Shown here one piece after another: positions 48,403-62,786 of a DNA stretch of 64,000 bases (position 1 is its first letter; each line of letters starts with the position of its first letter). The notes under the pieces were generated by a model that made no database searches, was not told the DNA's origin, and saw only the letters and a program-made list of their open reading frames with translations. Source of the DNA: Ecdyonurus torrentis (Eukaryota > Arthropoda > Insecta > Ephemeroptera > Heptageniidae); NCBI GenBank assembly GCA_949318235.1, contig OX439131.1, positions 10,126,231 to 10,190,230 on the forward strand, given 5' to 3'. Both the position numbers and the translations under genes were made by a program.

Positions 48403-51400
48403 AGTGTCGCGGAAACTACCACAAATTCAAAAATAACATAATCGACCCTAAAATAAATAATAAATACTTCTGAAATAAAGTCAAAAAATAATAATAATAT
48501 AAAGTTTATATGCCCGTTCCCGGAAAAGAGTAAAACCCGTTATTACTGGAACTACACTGTACAGGATTTGCGAGTGCTTAAAATTGACGTTTAGGTCTCA
48601 CTATTTCACTAGCGCGAGAGTTGATAATCACAAATAAAATTGTTATAGTTTGAGCTATTATAAAAAAATGCAGCAAAATTTACCCTAGAAAATTTTTAAC
48701 AATGCCACTTCTGTTATTGTTAGATTGGCTAAATTCGGTTAAAAATAAAGCCAATAACATGAATGTTGTCTGCAGTCGGCTAGGGAGGCCAGAATATCTT
48801 CATTTAGTTTGATGTACCTCACTTTAAATTAAACAAAATATTTCATTTAACACCAAGACAATGCAAACGTGACTATTAAGTAACTTCCGATAAATCTGTA
48901 GTCAAACTTCTTCTAGTCATCGATACGCACCACGTAACTACTTAACTAAATACCCCTTTCAAGATTTTCAAGACTTTGTTTTTACCTCAGCGCAAACATT
49001 CCTACTGTTTACATCAAAAATTATATTGCTTCTGACCTTCAATTTGATAAGAAAATTGCTCGTAGTTTATAAAGATTACAATGAATTACATTGTAATCAG
49101 AATCTAAAGAGAGAAACTTTACTCGTCTAAAAATTGACGAGAAAGTCGGAAAATATGTATTACAACATAACAAATGAATGTGACTATCACATAGTTCTCA
49201 AAGTGACTATATTTTCTGATACAGAACATACCACCATCATATTATAAATTAAAATGAAAAAAAGGTTAAATATTCACTAATTTGTTACAAAAGAAAAAAA
49301 AACTTGAAATATTTCGTAAATGTAACATTTTTATGTCAACAAAGCTCTATATCGTAGTGTCAACAAGCTAACAACAAGATACAATGTGCATAGCGTAATC
49401 ATTAGTATGTGACATAATTACAACAAGTAATTCTTATAATATAAACAATAGCTTATGAAAAAAAAATATATTTTCTTTGTTGTTTAACAAGACAACTTAC
49501 TCAAGCATAAACTTGTTAAGTATATTCTTTTTTTATGGTACAAAATATTATGAAACATACATTAATTAAAAGTTAAATAAAAATGTCAGTTTTCTATGAA
49601 AAAGAAAAAAAAGAAAAAGAGAAAAAAATTTATAATTTTTAATTGGACTTCATATATACTTTTATGCTTGAAAGTATATTACTGTTGATATAATATAGTA
49701 GAGTTAGTATCATCTTTTGTGTAGATACAAAGTTATAAAATGTCAACAAGGCTTCACAAAAGAGAGACAAAATTATGCATCACATCACATTTTATAAAAT
49801 CTACTTGTTTATTATATTTATGTTCACCTAACGATGTCCACTCAAACTTTTAACAATATGAAAAAAGCAGTATAAAATCATCTTTTTTTTTATTTCAGTA
49901 TAATGAGGTACGAAGATATTATCCGATTAATATTTATTCAAGTCGCAATTCATAACATCTCACTTCTTATTTAAGTACATATGATATTTCTTAATGATGT
50001 TAAAATAATTAAATTAATTTATTATATATATTATATATATATACAGTATATAATAACAAGAGGTCAAGGGTTCTTAAACAAAATTTAACATCTACTGTAA
50101 CGTAAAAATATAATGAAAAGAAAAATTTATATGCGTATATTATAAAATATAATTTTTTAACTTATAATTTAATTGCTAAATTTCTTTCAAATGTAAATTT
50201 CGACTTGGAGTTAAATATAATAACTTTACATTGAAAATACACATTCATGCAAGTTTAATCCATTCGATTTTTATTACAATTTTATACACTTGCTTTTTCT
50301 ATTATAACATGAATACATTTGATTGAACCTCATTTTTATGAATACTTATTGGTATTGTGATTATGTATCAAACTTTTATTTCTAGTAAGTGTTTTTTTTT
50401 TTTTTTTTTGGTTTTTTTTTTTCTGCCTTGATAAAAATAATTTTAATTACACTTCATGGTTACGTAAAAAGTAATTATTTTAATAAAAAGAAAGCCAGAT
50501 CACGCAAAAACATAATGTATAAGATAATTGGGTACTTAAATAGATTTGTATTCACATGTGTACATTTTACTGTCAAGTAACCAAATTAAATTGCACATTT
50601 CTCAATACATAAAGCAAAATAGCAAAATTATATCCTGAAGTATATGCAACCAGTTGGGTACATTGTCACGGCAAGTTGCCTAACTGTTAGGATACTAAGT
50701 TAAAAATGGCGTTTTTAAGTAGAATTAATTCGGTTTAATTTTATGTGCTTTTTTGAAATGGGAGGGTGAGAAGGCCGTTGTCCTTATTGTAAATATTGTA
50801 TTGATGTTTCGTTTTTATTTTTATTTTTTATTTTTAACCTTGGTGAATCTGGATTATATTGAGTATTAAAGACAATAATCAGATAATGCGCACAAATTAA
50901 AATAGTATAGCAATTAATAATTCCATAATTGCATTATGTATCCCAAAAAAAGGCATAATTTCATTAATATATATTTTTTTACAACTGTCATTTGACTATT
51001 CCGTAGTTTACTATTGAGATTTTGAAAAAAATATTCTGTATGTAAATAATTTTAATGAACACCATGATATCTGCATTGGCAGAAAAATTTTCGTTGCTAC
51101 TCAGTGCAAATTTCAAATTTAATTAAAAGTTCTGCCAAAGTTTCAAAAAAAAGTCCGTAAAAATCAAATAAGTTAATGAAAAATCAGCCCCGGGTAAAAA
51201 TGAATTTAAAAAATTGCAACAAATTAAAAAATAAAATTCATATTCGTCAAACAAATTTTAAAAAAAGTATTTTTTAATTTTTGATTCTATGAAACTCAAG
51301 TATTTAAAAAAACAACAACTTTGTTTGGTACAAGATGTATAATTATAATATATTACATCTTGGTTTGGTATATATATATTTAAGAGACACCTTTATAAAT

Positions 51401-52080
51401 TACTTTTAAAATGCTATATCTTACTTATCGTTTGTATTATAATTATTGTTTTAATATAAATTTCAATGTATAAAAACAATAACTATATTAATTAATTTAT
51501 TCATTATATTAATTTGATGCCAATATTTTAGATTTGAAATATACACTTTTGTTCCAATAAGTATTGTAGTTACTTTTTCAGTTATATAAAATAACTTTAT
51601 TGTTATCATGAAGGTTTATTATTAACTAAAAAAAAAAAATCCCTACAAAAATAAAATATTAATTTAGAGTCCTTAAAAATATAAATTAAATTTTTTATTT
51701 AATTTAAATTTCTAGTTGAAATTAAATTATTTATTAAATTAAATTTTGAGTTTTTATTTTGGCTCTACAACTTTTACATCTTCAAGTTATTACTTTAGTT
51801 TTTAATTTTCAACAAATTTAAAAGAAAATTCATTTTTATTTGAAGATTTTTGTCGTACGCATGGAAGAAATATTTACTTACATCGTTTCTCACTAAATAA
51901 CAAGTTATGCAAAAGACATTTGTAGCAAGCTTTTTAATTGCTTTAAAATTAAGTAAAATTTTATCTTGCTTTTTCCCAGTGGATAAAAATTAAGAGTGAA
52001 ATTAAAAAGTTAGAATTTATAAACATAAAGGAAAGTACATTTAAATTAATTGAAAATAGCAAGGAAAAAAATTAATTCTT
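48403..52080. other. AT-rich noncoding DNA
   Basis: No gene seen. A small inverted repeat, CAAGATGTA (51331-51339) with TACATCTTG (51354-51362), is present. T-runs occur at 50392-50421. Confidence 0.55.
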
Positions 52081-52082
52081 TT

Positions 52083-52235
<153 letters not shown>

Positions 52236-52336
52236 ATATATATTCTGTTTCTGTTTTATTAAAAAAAATCTGAAAGTTGTTATTTATTTTAATATTAAAT
52301 TACAATGGATAAATTTTCTTTCAAGAAAAAATAAAG

Positions 52337-52782
52337 AATGAGGAAGGTGAATTGAAATTTTTTTGTTGAGTTTATAATATTTTTGGAAAGAGCTTTAAAA
52401 ATTTTTGAGGTGTTATTTTTTTTTAGGACGATTGGAGCATGCAAAGTATTTTTAATTAATTTTTGAAAATCGGCCTAGAAAGCCTGTGACTTCATCAGTC
52501 CACTTTTTTCTCGGCAAATACTAATTGTTCGAGGTTCAGTAACCAGTTTAATGGAATCAGATTTCAAAAAACCTATCTACTGAACCTTCTACGGTCAATA
52601 CTTTCCGAAATAAATGCCCAATTGATGACGTCACAGGCTTTTTAGGTCAATGCTCAAAAATTAATTAAAAATACTTCCCATGCTCCAATCGTTCTAAGAA
52701 AAAATAACTCCTTAAAAAATTTTAACGCTTTTTTCAAAAATGTCATAAAAAGTGGGGGTTAAAAAAATTCTTCTTCCTCATT
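52337..52782. mobile_element. 446-bp foldback / MITE-like element
   Basis: AATGAGGAAG at the left end is the inverse of CTTCCTCATT at the right end. The arms match through long blocks, for example AATTAATTTTTGA against TCAAAAATTAATT, GGACGATTGGAGCATG against CATGCTCCAATCGTTC, and AGCCTGTGAC against GTCACAGGCT. The centre (about 52500-52620) is not palindromic apart from GGTTCAGTA..TACTGAACC. No ORF. It starts about 105 bp after a TA array. Confidence 0.75.
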
Positions 52783-53941
52783 AAATTGCATGACGTTTAA
52801 ATAAAATGATATCCAGGATTTTAATCACATTCATTTATTTATTTCTACTAAATACAATAATTCATATATAAAATTAAATAGTCAAGAAAAAACTAACGGT
52901 GGAGACAATATTTTGAATCTTATTCACGAGATAATAAAATTTTCAGTTATTTTCAAATAGACAAAAATGAAAATAAGACTTTAAAAAAAATACTTTACAG
53001 AGCAAACGAACTAAAAATATTTTTAGTTATAAGAATGGTATTAAAAATATGATGCATTAATTTAAATGACACATTTTCATTTAAAATGTACTACGAAAAA
53101 TTAGAGAAATTAAGTTTACCTGAACTTTAAACTGTATAACAAACAAGTACCATGATTAATATTATAATTAATTTTATTTATTATTATTATTTTTTTTTTT
53201 GAAGATATTAAAAAATAAATTCATACGAAAACTGATGTGTCAAATCCTGTAAAATTATATAATTACTATTCACTTTAAGTTTTTTTTTTTTTTTTTTTTT
53301 TTCAGTTTAATGATTTATTTACTTTTACAACTTTTTATTTACTACTAAATTTTATTTTAGTATTTACTTCAAAGCAAATAGTGTTCTATTTTCATGTGTT
53401 TAATTCTGGAAGGTACTAATAATGAGATTAATAATGAGTTCACAAATTGTGCAGTTTAATTTTACTGTATTAAAAAAATGCTTCAAAGAAACACAGACTG
53501 TAAGATCAAGATGATTTTGTGGAGCAAAAATTTTGAAAAAAAATTCTAATGTTTTTATCAAGGTGTTTCAAAAATAGTTTAATATCTGATAAGTGTTTTA
53601 GAAGATTTTATGTTGTATTGTAATTTTTTTTTTTTACACATTCATGAATTACTTTAAAAATAAACATTGTTATTTAGATATTTAGTGAAACGAACAATAA
53701 TATTTGAAATCTTGCAATTTTTACACTTGTAATATCTTCATTATACAAACATATAATATGTTCTGAGTAAGCATTCAATTTTGTGAATAAGAAGTTAATA
53801 ACTAACAAGGGGAGGAAAAGTTTTTAAGGTAAAAAAAACAAACTATAAATGTGGTGAAGTTATTTACTTATAGCAAACTTTTCTAAGGGCAAAAAGTTGA
53901 ATGCTGAAGTGAAAAGGTGCGTATTTAGCAAGCACAAAGTA

Positions 53942-53983
<42 letters not shown>

Positions 53984-54467
53984 AAACTTATTGAGCATGG
54001 AGTGTCCAGTCAGGGATTTATAAAAGCAGAAAACGAGACGTTGATGACAAGTCTTAACTTTTTTCTTCTTCTTTTTGTGATTTTCGTTGTTGAAAGTTTT
54101 AGTTCAAAACTTTATCGAATAAATTTTAATCATTTAATTCATTGAAAATAAATTATTTAAATGAAACTAAAATTCTATTGCATAAAACTTGTTATTTTAT
54201 TTGTCTTAATGTCATACTAAAATGTAATAAATAATATTGCAATTTTAGTATATATATATAATATAAAAGAGAAATAAAGATCGTTGCTTCTCAAACAATG
54301 GAGTTGTGGCTTTACTTATTATATACATTGACACAGTTGATATGCAGGGCAGAAGCACGTTTCCTTCTCGAGTTGTTTGCTTAGCTTTACCGCGCTACTT
54401 GCGGCTTCTGAATACTAACTCGCACCCTGTTTGCTTCTCTCTTAACTCCTAAAACCCTCTTCTACTT

Positions 54468-54504
<37 letters not shown>

Positions 54505-57170
54505 TTTCTCTCTCTTTTCTTTTTGCAATAAAAGTTGCATCTTTTCTCTGTAATAAATCTTGATAAAATTATAAGAGTACAATATAACGTTGTATTGACA
54601 TTTGTTGTGCTAAAAACTTTTTTATTTTTATTATCTTGAATACTTACCAACTTATTTCAATACTTAACACTCTATTTTTTTTTTTTTAACATAAAAGGAT
54701 TATAGTTGTTTCTTTACAATCTCGTTAAAATACTTCTTCCTGTATCATTGTAAAATTAAACGAAATCTAAATTATTCAACTACATATTCCTCCTTTATCT
54801 ATTTTATATTATAAATTTATTACAAATTAAATAATTTATATATGTATTAAATTGACACGGGAGAAGAGCAAAAAAAAAAATGCAAACTTTTTTTTTAATG
54901 AAATAATAAAAATAAATAATATATTTATAGAAAATTAATTTTGAATATTTAAAAAAAAAAATACGCATGAAAAACATACATAGAATCAAAAACATAAAAT
55001 ATTACGTATTCATTCAATGAAAACCACGAATATCGTAAATCTACTGGCGCCATTATTTGAACTCAATTGGACATATCTATAGTTTGATCAATGAATGTGC
55101 AAAGTTGAAAGTTTTCCATTTTACGTTTCAGTTTTTTTTTTCTACCAGCAAGAGAGAGAGAGAGAGATCAAAGTTTTGTGGCGACATTTTTGATTGAAGC
55201 ATAAATCTAAAGCTCCACAAATTCATTCAGAATCAAAACCAGACAGTCAATATACAATCTTCAGGTAATATAGCAACATGATAACTATTAAATTAAATGG
55301 TAAATAACGTTAGAAATAAGTTTTTCTATGACATCAACATATATTTACGTCCTTCCTTCATTGGATTAAAGTTTCATAGTCAACGTTAGTGAAGCTTAAA
55401 ATATGAAAAGTTTCACTGGCTCATAATCAAGATTTTTTTTGATTTATAGTTGTAATATAATAAAATTTAACTTCATTGAAGATATAACATAAAACTCTTA
55501 CCCTTGTAAGTTGCAACAATTTAAACCTGGTTTAACCTTGGTTTAAGTATTGTTGGATTTAATAAAGACAACTTCTACTTCTAGCTACCTTGATTTATAT
55601 CTGATGAATGATTCTAATTATGGTCTCAACATAAGGGAACTGAAAAGTAAAAAGTCTATTCATGAAAAAATTAATAAAATAATAATAATATAAACTTTAG
55701 ACTTTGCATTAAATATTTAGTTCACCAATAATGCACGTATATTTTTAAAAGAGACCTTATTACTTACCTTTAGTGGAAAATTGGAAAACATTGAAAACTT
55801 TTAAAAGATAAGAAGTAAGGCTACTTTAACGTTAAAAAATAGCTATATCACGTAAGTCTTGAGGCAGCAGTTTTTGATTGTGTGTCAATAACCGCAAGAG
55901 AAAATATTGAATCGCTCGTTTGGCTATAACAAGAGAAAATTATTATTTTCCTGTGGGCAGTAATCATGTATTATTGGTAAAAATTTGTTTTCTGAGCTGT
56001 GTGTATGGTGCACGTGTTTTGTGAGAAATCTGAAAAGCCACGTAATTGCGACACAAGTTATCGCTGATTGAGCTCATGAGATGTTAAAACTCATAATATA
56101 TCTTAAATGAAACACATTTTCCACACGCCTTGTATTGAAAACCATATTATATATACCTGAATCGTTATCATGACTTACAAATAAAAACTTTACAAAGTAC
56201 ATTTATAATCACGGGACAAAAGACTCAAAAATATCTCAAATCTGGTCAACAACGTTTTTGAACTGAAGAACAGAATACAAAATTCTTACAATATTTCAAA
56301 CAAATCTTATTGAAGCATCGTCAGCTATCTATAATGCTATTTTACTTAATTTTTCACCAATAATAATTGTGTGCTATGCTGTAAATAATAAAACTGTTGA
56401 CAGCAACAGACATTACATAATAAACTGTACAGAAGAGACAGTAAAAAAAGTAAATGAAAATGTCAGGAAAGAACTGTTATGTAATATTTTTTATCATTTA
56501 CTGTTACGACTTCTTTTTATTTGTACAAAATTACGTGTAAAATAAGTTTTATTGATCATAAAGACTGCTATTTCCTTGCACACTCACAATAATTACTAAT
56601 TGTCTGCAGTTCAACCTTGCAACTTTTCTATCATTCTTTCTTTCCCTCCCTTTCCCTGGCTTAAACTGAAATATATATCGACTTTTATTTTTCTTTCTAC
56701 TTATTGTGAAAAAAATTTAGCTTATATTTTTGAATGTAACTGTAATGAGCCTTCAACACACAATAGTCGTAATATAGGGAACTTTTTGCTACTAACGTGA
56801 GGGGGGAAATATGTTCAATACAGGCGTAAACAGTTTACATAAATAAGACTTTTTATACACAATTTATTTATTTTCTTTCTCAAAAAAACTTTAAATATTT
56901 ATAATACATCGTCAAGTAAGCAATCTACATATAATTTAAATATTAAAAATTTTATTCGTGAAATATTTGTCATAAATGTGCAATAAGGTTATATTTCATT
57001 TTCCAGCACACACAAAAAAAAACAAAAAAACAAACAAAACAAAAAAAACAAAAAAAAAAAACTTTCTTATAATATGTATAAAAATGTTATTCAATTTTCA
57101 TAAATGCATTACTAAGCTATATGAATGACGTGATCAGAGTATTTATTATAATTTGTATGGACTGGTACAG
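52783..57170. other. AT-rich noncoding DNA
   Basis: No gene recognised. The stretch includes T-runs at 53281-53302 and 53944-53979 (36 nt), a CT array at 54471-54501 and a short GA run at about 55149-55166. Confidence 0.55.
54471..54501 (+). repeat. (CT)n microsatellite
   Basis: A CT run of about 30 bp followed by TTTGTTTCTCTCTC. Confidence 0.93.
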
Positions 57171-57480
57171 CCTGGGTTTAGCCGAGTGGTTGCAGCTGAT
57201 TCGAAACTTTGCACTCTTAACGAGGGCAGTTTGGACGTTCAAGACTTTGTTGGTTGCTTAATACGTGAATGTTTAAGAGTATAACACTTTGCACGATGCA
57301 GTTGCGCAAGATTGATGTCATTAAACCGATCAGTATAAACGTTTCCATGGTTTCTCAAGGCTGCCATGGTGAATGCCGGGCTGTGTATTTAGTCCCGAGC
57401 ATGTGTGTGTGCGTGATTCCACTGCACCTGACAAAACCATATTACCGTATGCAAGAGGAAAAAATGATAATGATGTACCT
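57170..57480 (+). mobile_element. tRNA-derived SINE candidate
   Basis: TAGCCGAGTGG (57179-57189) is a perfect match to the Pol III box A consensus of tRNA-Ser/Leu type. A box-B-like CGTTCAAGAC follows at 57236-57245, a spacing consistent with a long-variable-arm tRNA. The acceptor stem does not pair, so this is not a working tRNA. A body (57339-57411) shared with 8788-8864 follows, and a T-run ends the unit near 57491. This is the head-plus-body arrangement of a SINE; the exact ends are not visible. Confidence 0.6.
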
Positions 57481-59436
57481 TTTTTTTTTTCTTACGCTTT
57501 GACGCAATAACATTTATTTAATATGTATTGCAGAATAAAAAAGCATTCTTAAAATATTAAATTAAATATTTCTTGTTGAAAACTACAATATATATAACGG
57601 TCGGGGGAAATGGTCAAATATAACATAGAAAAGACGAATGAAGAAAAGATTGAGAATAGGAAGACTGAAATGTCATAAGGAAAAGGGAGCCTCTCCGATG
57701 TATGTGTATATAAAAGGTTATGACATATAAGAAAAGATAAAAAAAATCATATAAAAACTTGAGAAAATTATGGGAATAAATCTTAGTCTAGATAAAATAG
57801 TCTTTTTTTCTGGTTTCTTTGCTATCTGAATACTAAAATATTCTCCTTTATTTCTTTCTTTCTTTCTTTCTATATATATCTTTACTTCAATATTTAAAGT
57901 GTGGATAGACACAAAAATAAATTCATTGCAACAATATCAACTAAAGATGAAGATAAATGCTTAAAATTTTAAGTAAATATAAGTAAATTTTATTAAGGAA
58001 ATCACAATTTCTTTAAATAATAAATTGAATTGCATAATAAAATATTTCATTATTATAATTAGTGTTTAAAATATTAATATTTAATTATTGTATATTTTTT
58101 TCTATATTTTATGTAAAATAAATTTTACAATAATTAAATTATGTTCATTAAATATTATAATAATGGTTATAAGAAATGATACAACTCATTCATGTGAAAT
58201 ATTATTTAAATGTAGCTCAAGTTTTGAATTGTAAATTATAATAAAATACAAAATGTAATTTAATCAAGATATTGTTTTAAATTTATTATAAGCTTCATAA
58301 TATTATTCAGTATTTATTTGATTTGGAGTCTTAAAGATTTTATTACGTTTCATGCATGTCTTTACAGAATAGAACAAGTCCTAACTCACAACATACAAAT
58401 TTCCAACGCATGATATGTACAGCTATTCAATCAAAAATGTAATGAGATCACATATTTCGTCAATTAGGGACATAAAAATGATTAAATTAGTAGTAGTTCA
58501 CATTTTTTGATGATATAGATAGTCCAAAATACTGTAAAACATATTTCATGGGTACTATCTAAAAAAAATTGTGCGTTGAGTTTTTTTTTTCTGCGAGTGT
58601 AGTTTTATACATTAGATACGAGCTATTTCTTTATATGTTCAAAGTAATAATGTAAAAAAATATATATTTCTTGTATTAAGTAATAACTGTCATTTAAATA
58701 AAGTTTAGAATTAACTTTAAAAATTGGCAATATTATAGGGAATTATGCAATCTTCAACGTACTCTTCAAAACATTCTACTAACCCTAAGACTAATCGGAG
58801 CCAAGTTCTCATGTGATATTACAGTCGATGAACTAATGCCTTTGTCGTCTGTCTCTGTTGCTACTGAAGAGTATTCTTTAACACGAAGACGCAGTAAAAT
58901 ATAGAGAGGGAGTTTAAAAAAATAAGAACACGAATTAAAACTCTTGTATTTCACCTTTTTTTTCTTTTTTTAAATTTAACACAAATAAAAAAAAAAAATA
59001 GACGAAATAAATTCATAAGGATTAGAACCGGCAGTAAGATGAGTGAGTCAGCACCGACATTTGTGCGTATTAAAAGATTTCAACTGACGTGTATATTTGC
59101 ATTTGTTTTGTCATAAACTAAATAAAGCCTCTTTTCATTTGCATTCCAGGTATTTTAAAATACGCATCTTAATTTGAACCAGCTATGAGTTAGAAATTAT
59201 ATTTTGCATTAAAGCAGCCAGTTTCATATAAAATTATATACATACTCAAAATATTACAATCATACGGATAAAATAAGTAAATAATTATGCTAGTTTGAAC
59301 TCAGAATCATTTATTTAGAGCAACATAATTTTTGTAAAATTGAAAATTAATTGCTACCCAGCAAATTAAATACGTTGTAAACATAATTATTTATGCAATT
59401 CTAGAAGAGTTACATTTATTTTATGTGACTTACATG
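57480..59436. other. AT-rich noncoding DNA
   Basis: No gene seen. Short (TTTC)n near 57852-57870. Confidence 0.55.
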
Positions 59437-59530
59437 TTCAAAATTCAAAATATGTTTATTCATTTCTATCTCCTACAGTCATATACAAAACATTGTACAG
59501 TACAATAAGCAGGTTCTACATGTAGTTAAA
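59437..59530 (-). repeat. LINE 3'-end-like segment
   Basis: Reverse complement reads AATAAACATATTTTGAATTTTGAA, an AATAAA plus TTTGAA-like tail comparable to 36022-36120. It ends about 30 bp before the MITE-like element at 59558. Confidence 0.35.
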
Positions 59531-59557
59531 ATACGTAATATCTCTATTAAGTAAACT

Positions 59558-59883
59558 TTAAAGGAATAGACCAGAGAAAAACATAAGCATTTATATCACA
59601 AAACACTTATTGGGACTTACATAAATAACTTTAGTTTATTTTAAAACCCAACTGTAGCGCCGTAGTAGTGATCAGAAATTTCGATTTATGCAACCCGCAC
59701 AACATTTTCATACTAATTTTTGCATGTTTCTGACGTCATAAACATGAATATTCACTCAAATTGCATACTTTACAATATTTTCAAGCTCTCTTGTGGGGCT
59801 GCATTAACATTCTGGTAAAAATTGTCAACAGTTTTGAAGATCCCATGTCGTGTTTATTCATTAAAAAGCAAATGTTGCTTTAA
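59558..59883 (+). mobile_element. TTAAAG-ended MITE-like element, copy 2
   Basis: Starts TTAAAGGAATAGACCAGAG (from 59558) and ends GTTGCTTTAA. It aligns in reverse orientation with 36238-36602 along most of its length. No ORF. Confidence 0.7.
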
Positions 59884-60137
59884 GAACACTTTTTTATTGC
59901 TATTATTAAAGGAGGGTTAATTTTCAAAACAAAGAAATAAAAGAAAACACTTGAAATCTAAAATTAAATAATAAGTATTATGAATTATTTCTTTAAAAGT
60001 TTGTTGAAATAAAAATATAATAATAAAAAAAAAACATAGAGATGCTAATTTTTTTTTATCTATTGTAGGCGTCAAACAGTACACGTGTAACTTTGTTGTG
60101 ACCTGTCCCAAGTAACATTTTCTAAAAATTAGTTCAC

Positions 60138-60168
<31 letters not shown>

Positions 60169-60585
60169 ACTGTATATAATAAATTGCTTAATATTTTGTT
60201 AGTTAATTAAAGCGGCTATATAATGTACTTTCAAAGAAGTTTAAACCTATACAGTTTGTTTAAGATTATGATGTTGTTTTATAATATTAAATACTCATGT
60301 TTAAATATTTTACAATATATCAAATAAAATCTAAACATATCATATACTTGATATTAACTCAAATTTACAAAACTTTAAGCATATTTATTTATATATTGTT
60401 TGACCTCCAAACCAATAAGCTTGCCTACAAATGTTGAAAAATTATTTCACGCTCCAGTAATTGCTTAGCAATAAAAAGAAAACGTCAACAAATATATGAA
60501 TATTTTTAAGTTTAAGCAAGCCAGTAATTTGATATCATATTACAATATTATGTATAAATAAATATAGAAATTGTAAATAAAGTAT

Positions 60586-60717
<132 letters not shown>

Positions 60718-60992
60718 TTATGTTGTTCTATACTGTCAATGTTACAGAACATATTTAAATATTTTTTATGTATCTTCACAATATTAACAACTCCAGTTTC
60801 TTTATTAAATCACAGAGAATACAAAGCGAGTACAGAACTACATTTTTTTTTTTTAAACTTTGTAAAATTATATGCTAGTACTGAAAGATAATATATTTTA
60901 ATATGAAGGCTCTTTACAAAATAGATGAAAGTAAAACGTGTTGTTGCAATGCCATTATTTCAGATATAAAAATAAAATTATACTGAGAAATG

Positions 60993-61300
60993 TTAAAGGC
61001 GTAGAACACCTTGAACAAAAAACATGTCTCATATCCTAACGTACCTAAATATCAACGTTGATTTGGAGTCATTGATTTCTAATTTATTTTCCATTCACAA
61101 AATCACAGCTGCCAGTTTGTGGCGTCACAGCTCGCCTGTTTCCGCGCGCGTGGACTAGTGAGCTGTGACGTCACTAACCCGCAGCTGTGATTTTGTGAAT
61201 GTAAAATTAGATTAGATATCAATGACTCCGACCAGAACAACGTTGATATATGTTAGGATATTAGACATATTTTTTTGTTCTTGGTGTTCTACGCCTTTAA
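60993..61300. mobile_element. 308-bp palindromic MITE-like element with TTAAAGG ends
   Basis: TTAAAGGCGTAGAACACC at the left is exactly inverted as GGTGTTCTACGCCTTTAA at the right. Arms of about 140 bp match with scattered differences, for example AATCACAGCTG against CAGCTGTGATT and GTCACAGCTC against GAGCTGTGAC. The loop is a GC-rich stretch of about 25 nt with GCGCGCG. The first 7 nt match the 59558 element, so it may be a related subfamily. Confidence 0.8.
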
Positions 61301-62655
61301 GCTTGTTCTTTTTCTTCTTCTATTTTTTTTCTTTATTTTATTGTAATTATTTGATAAGTTATAGATTTTAATATTTTTTTTCTCTTGGTAATTATATAAA
61401 ATATGTAAATACAATATGTATGTCATGTATGTGTGTGTGTGTATACAGTATACACATAAATGTATATACATCAGTACATTATACTATATACATTTACATT
61501 GATGTTACCCACAGTACTATAATAAATTAACTACAATTAAAGTAAAATAACACACATGCACTTATATTGAAATTGAATTACAGATTATGCATAATAAGAT
61601 ACTCATTAGGTTTCATCATTATTATAAATACACAATTTTTTTATTGTATTATGTGATAAGAAAAATATTTTAAATTTTCATTTCAGTATTTTAAGTTGTT
61701 TCAAATTAAATAGAAAAAAAAAATACAATAAAGAAATATGCATGAAGTAAGTTAATAATTAGACAAATAATAAACTTCATGCGAAGTAAAAATCATATTT
61801 TTGTTAAGTTTTTATGCCTTTTAAGTTGTTTCGGTTTGTAGTTTTTTTAAATACACAAAAATGATAACACGTAACGACTAAATAATAATATTCTTTTTTA
61901 AAGATGTTACTGCGGCAAACGTATATTTGTGTATAACATAGCTTAGTCCACACACAAGATTTGCATACAGATTTGAACATTCGTGTTACATAAGAAGTAA
62001 AGTTAGCATTGTAGTATTATTGTTATTGTCGCTCTGTGCCGTAACCTTTCTCTTTTTTTTTTAGCATTAAAAAAGAAAGAGAGGGAGAGAGAAAAGAAAC
62101 TAAGTTTTTTTTCTTTCTCTCTCTTTTTTAAGAGTCGCGTAGGGAAAAATATTGAATAAGTTATGGTTATATCTATGCTGAAAAAGCATATAATCAAAAA
62201 AGAATATCAGCTAGTATATATATAATAACACTATCAAAAGAAATAGTACTAAAAGAAAACTTCAATTATATTTTATTGTTGCGCTTTATGAATATAACAT
62301 ATTATATTATAATATAGTGATATAAAGAAGAAAATAAGTATATGTTATGAATGAATAACCTGCTTTTGTGTGTATGTGATTTTTTTAATAGTCGAGCAAG
62401 TAAGCAATGATAAGAAATCACACACAACTCTAAAGGTCAAATATGTGGTAGATAGGTGGTACAATGATTTATGATTATGATTATTATTTTTATATTATTT
62501 CTTATATATTTTTTTTATTTTTTTTAATACCATATTATGCTATGCAATGATTTCTTGTTGTGCGCGGACAGTTTTATCTCTGGATTTCAATCGAGATTGC
62601 TGGGAGGTAGATAGCAAGAATCGAGCCTCGTTAAGAAACTTTTTTCCTCTCCTTC

Positions 62656-62728
<73 letters not shown>

Positions 62729-62752
62729 GTAAAAAACTTCAACTCTGAAAAA

Positions 62753-62786
<34 letters not shown>

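Noticed and set aside
57179..57245. Functional tRNA gene
   Set aside because: Box A is excellent but the acceptor and T stems do not pair properly, and the sequence continues into a dispersed repeat body.
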